A stretch of 32,019 bases of DNA from positions 1 to 32,019 of the forward strand of contig NZ_MBES01000082.1 in the NCBI RefSeq assembly GCF_001954195.1. The letters are read 5' to 3'. The stretch comes from Mycobacterium sp. IS-1264 (GTDB lineage: Bacteria; Actinomycetota; Actinomycetes; Mycobacteriales; Mycobacteriaceae). Positions 30,821 through 32,019 of the stretch are shown in pieces. The notes beneath the pieces were generated by a model. That model worked only from the letters and a program-made list of their open reading frames with translations. It searched no databases and was not told the origin of the DNA. Made by a program: the position numbers and the translations under genes. Within the stretch, counting starts at the first letter, position 1; each line of letters starts with the position of its first letter.

Positions 30821-32019
30821 CTACCGCGGTTGTTTTGGCACGTAGACGGGTGGCTCGGTGGTCAGGTCGATCATGCTGTCGACGGTAAAATCGTCACGAA
30901 ATGTGACCTGTTGGGAGTGGCTGATTCCACGTGCGCTGTAATGCATATGGCCGGTGACGTGGACCTTCATAACGTTGGGGTCTAGGTCGTAGTTCATATG
31001 GTCCGTGCTCTCCAGCTTGATCAGGTCGGCGCTGTCGGGGTCGATGCCAGTGTTATAGAGGAGCGGACAACCGCCGGGCGGACAGCAGCCGACCGGCGGC
31101 GGGGCGCCCTTGAAGCAGTAGTGGAGCCTTTTGTCGAGGGCCTCTAACGAGGCCTGCCGGCCGGCGTCATTGAGCGCGATCACGGGTGTGATCGTCGGCG
31201 GATTGGCCGCGGTTAGCGCTTCGAGCAGCAGCGGTGTGGTGGCTGCGCCGATGTCGATGTAGCGGTTAGACGAGGAGACCTGCGGTGTCCCGGGGAACAC
31301 CGAGATGGGGCTGGCGCCGTTGGTAAGGCCCCCGCCGACGGTGAGAGCCTTCATTGCAGCCGCGGCATTCGGCGGTGCGGCGATTGTGATCGCGATGGTG
31401 GTGGAGTCCAGCTTCCACTGGCCATCTTTCTTGTGGACCGTCATCACCGTTTGCGAGGGAGTGGGTCCGAAATGGGCCGAGAGGACGACACGCTGGGTGT
31501 CGGGCGGGGTGTCCGGACTTTGCGCCGGGTCGTTGGTGACGGTGATGTCGGTGATCGGCGTCGCCGAAAGTTGGTCGGTGAGGGCCTTGTCGGTAACAAG
31601 CTGCGGAGTTGCGGGCGGTTGGACTCCCAGCGAGAGGGCGGTGCGGGCATCGCCCGTGGCCAGCGCCTCCAAATAGTGCTGGCCGGCCTGGCGGGCGGCT
31701 TCGCGGTCTTGGGCCGCGCGCTGGGCGGCGTCGGGTCCGCCGAGTTTGGATACCGCGAAAGCGCCGGCGGCGACCAGGACGGCGAGCACGATAACCGCCG
31801 AAACAGCTGAGATCACAAGGCGTTTGCGGCCACGCTTTCTTGGCGGTGGCCAATGCGGCGGCGGGATGGGGTAGCCACTGCCCTGCGGGGGCGGGAATCC
31901 GGGCCCCGTCAGGGGAGCGCTTGCGGTAGAGGCGGTCGGCGGCGTCGGGCCCTGGGCGGCGTGATGGCGGCCGGCGTCGCTTCCGCAGAACTTCAGGAGT
32001 GAATCCAAGCGGTGCGTTT
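30821..32019 (-). CDS. Membrane protein with Pro-rich N-terminus and four-Cys ectodomain paralogous to the left-edge kinase (5' end uncertain)
   Basis: The frame is open to the right edge; a TTG at 32008 is the first possible start inside, so the true start may be outside. Layout counted from that TTG: Pro-rich stretch (about 20-56), basic RKRGRKR (57-63), TM helix (about 64-88), then a ~300-residue extracytoplasmic domain. This domain matches the one at 3-1334 along its length: YLEALATGDARTALSL, ATPITDI, QWKLDSTTIAIT, SVFPGTPQVSSSNRYIDIGAATTPLLLEAL, LNDAGRQAS, cysteines in HYCFKG and CCPPGGC, and TEPPVYVPKQ at the end. No kinase motif is visible in the window, but a kinase domain could lie upstream. 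It is convergent with the TetR gene, with 61 bases between and no clear terminator. Confidence 0.8.
   Translation of the reverse strand, partial: THRLDSLLKFCGSDAGRHHAAQGPTPPTASTASAPLTGPGFPPPQGSGYPIPPPHWPPPRKRGRKRLVISAVSAVIVLAVLVAAGAFAVSKLGGPDAAQRAAQDREAARQAGQHYLEALATGDARTALSLGVQPPATPQLVTDKALTDQLSATPITDITVTNDPAQSPDTPPDTQRVVLSAHFGPTPSQTVMTVHKKDGQWKLDSTTIAITIAAPPNAAAAMKALTVGGGLTNGASPISVFPGTPQVSSSNRYIDIGAATTPLLLEALTAANPPTITPVIALNDAGRQASLEALDKRLHYCFKGAPPPVGCCPPGGCPLLYNTGIDPDSADLIKLESTDHMNYDLDPNVMKVHVTGHMHYSARGISHSQQVTFRDDFTVDSMIDLTTEPPVYVPKQPR

Overview
The window is chromosomal DNA of a high-GC actinobacterium, almost certainly a non-tuberculous Mycobacterium. From about 4.0 kb to 27.3 kb the gene order and protein sequences follow the M. 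tuberculosis segment Rv0036c-Rv0058: DinB-type protein, MFS transporter, YqgE, small membrane protein, MTC28 antigen, leuS, MarR, GntR, F420-type oxidoreductase, Rv0045c-type hydrolase, ino1, PadR, DUF1707 protein, DUF5318 protein, ponA1, GT87-type membrane protein, DJ-1/PfpI protein, rpsF, ssb, rpsR, rplI, dnaB. Homologies were recognised by eye, not by search.

Layout. (1) 1-4020, accessory signalling genes on +: the C-terminal part of a Ser/Thr kinase with a four-cysteine ectodomain, a complete PknJ/PknH-like kinase, and a free lipoprotein with the same type of sensor domain as that kinase. (2) 4045-8373: a convergent MFS/DinB pair, YqgE, a small Cys-tailed membrane protein and the proline-rich MTC28 antigen. 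(3) 8551-18179: leuS on +, then a long minus-strand series SDR, MarR, GntR, LLM oxidoreductase, hydrolase, inositol-phosphate synthase, PadR, DUF1707. An SDR gene lies between leuS and the MarR gene; I do not recall one there in M. tuberculosis. (4) 18299-23589: a tightly coupled + unit (DUF5318, ponA1, GT87-like, PfpI-like) with overlapping start and stop codons. (5) 23704-27308: rpsF-ssb-rpsR-rplI with an S6:S18-type leader, a 533-base gap with DnaA-box-like sites, then an intein-less dnaB. (6) 27309-32019, accessory again: a short fossil of pntB, a six-TM class III adenylate cyclase like Rv1625c, a secreted CBM2 protein like Rv1987, a divergent membrane-protein/TetR pair with two matching operators, and a membrane protein whose ectodomain is a paralogue of the one at the left edge.

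Function. The core block serves translation (leuS, S6, S18, L9), replication (SSB, DnaB), cell-wall synthesis (PonA1) and inositol supply for phosphatidylinositol and mycothiol (Ino1, probably under the PadR gene upstream of it). The flanks carry membrane signalling genes (kinases, sensor lipoprotein, cyclase) and look like lineage-variable additions to a conserved backbone.

Many starts are fixed by a TANNNT -10 hexamer 6-8 bases before the start codon, pointing to leaderless mRNAs (leuS, SDR, MarR, LLM, DUF5318, cyclase, TetR, possibly CBM2). I saw no tRNA, rRNA, CRISPR array, intact insertion sequence or prophage gene. No obvious new defence or biosynthetic system is present; the most interesting items are the pntB fossil, the 16-bp perfect inverted repeat inside the CBM2 gene, the twin TetR operators, the paired ectodomains at the two window ends and the DnaA-box cluster before dnaB.
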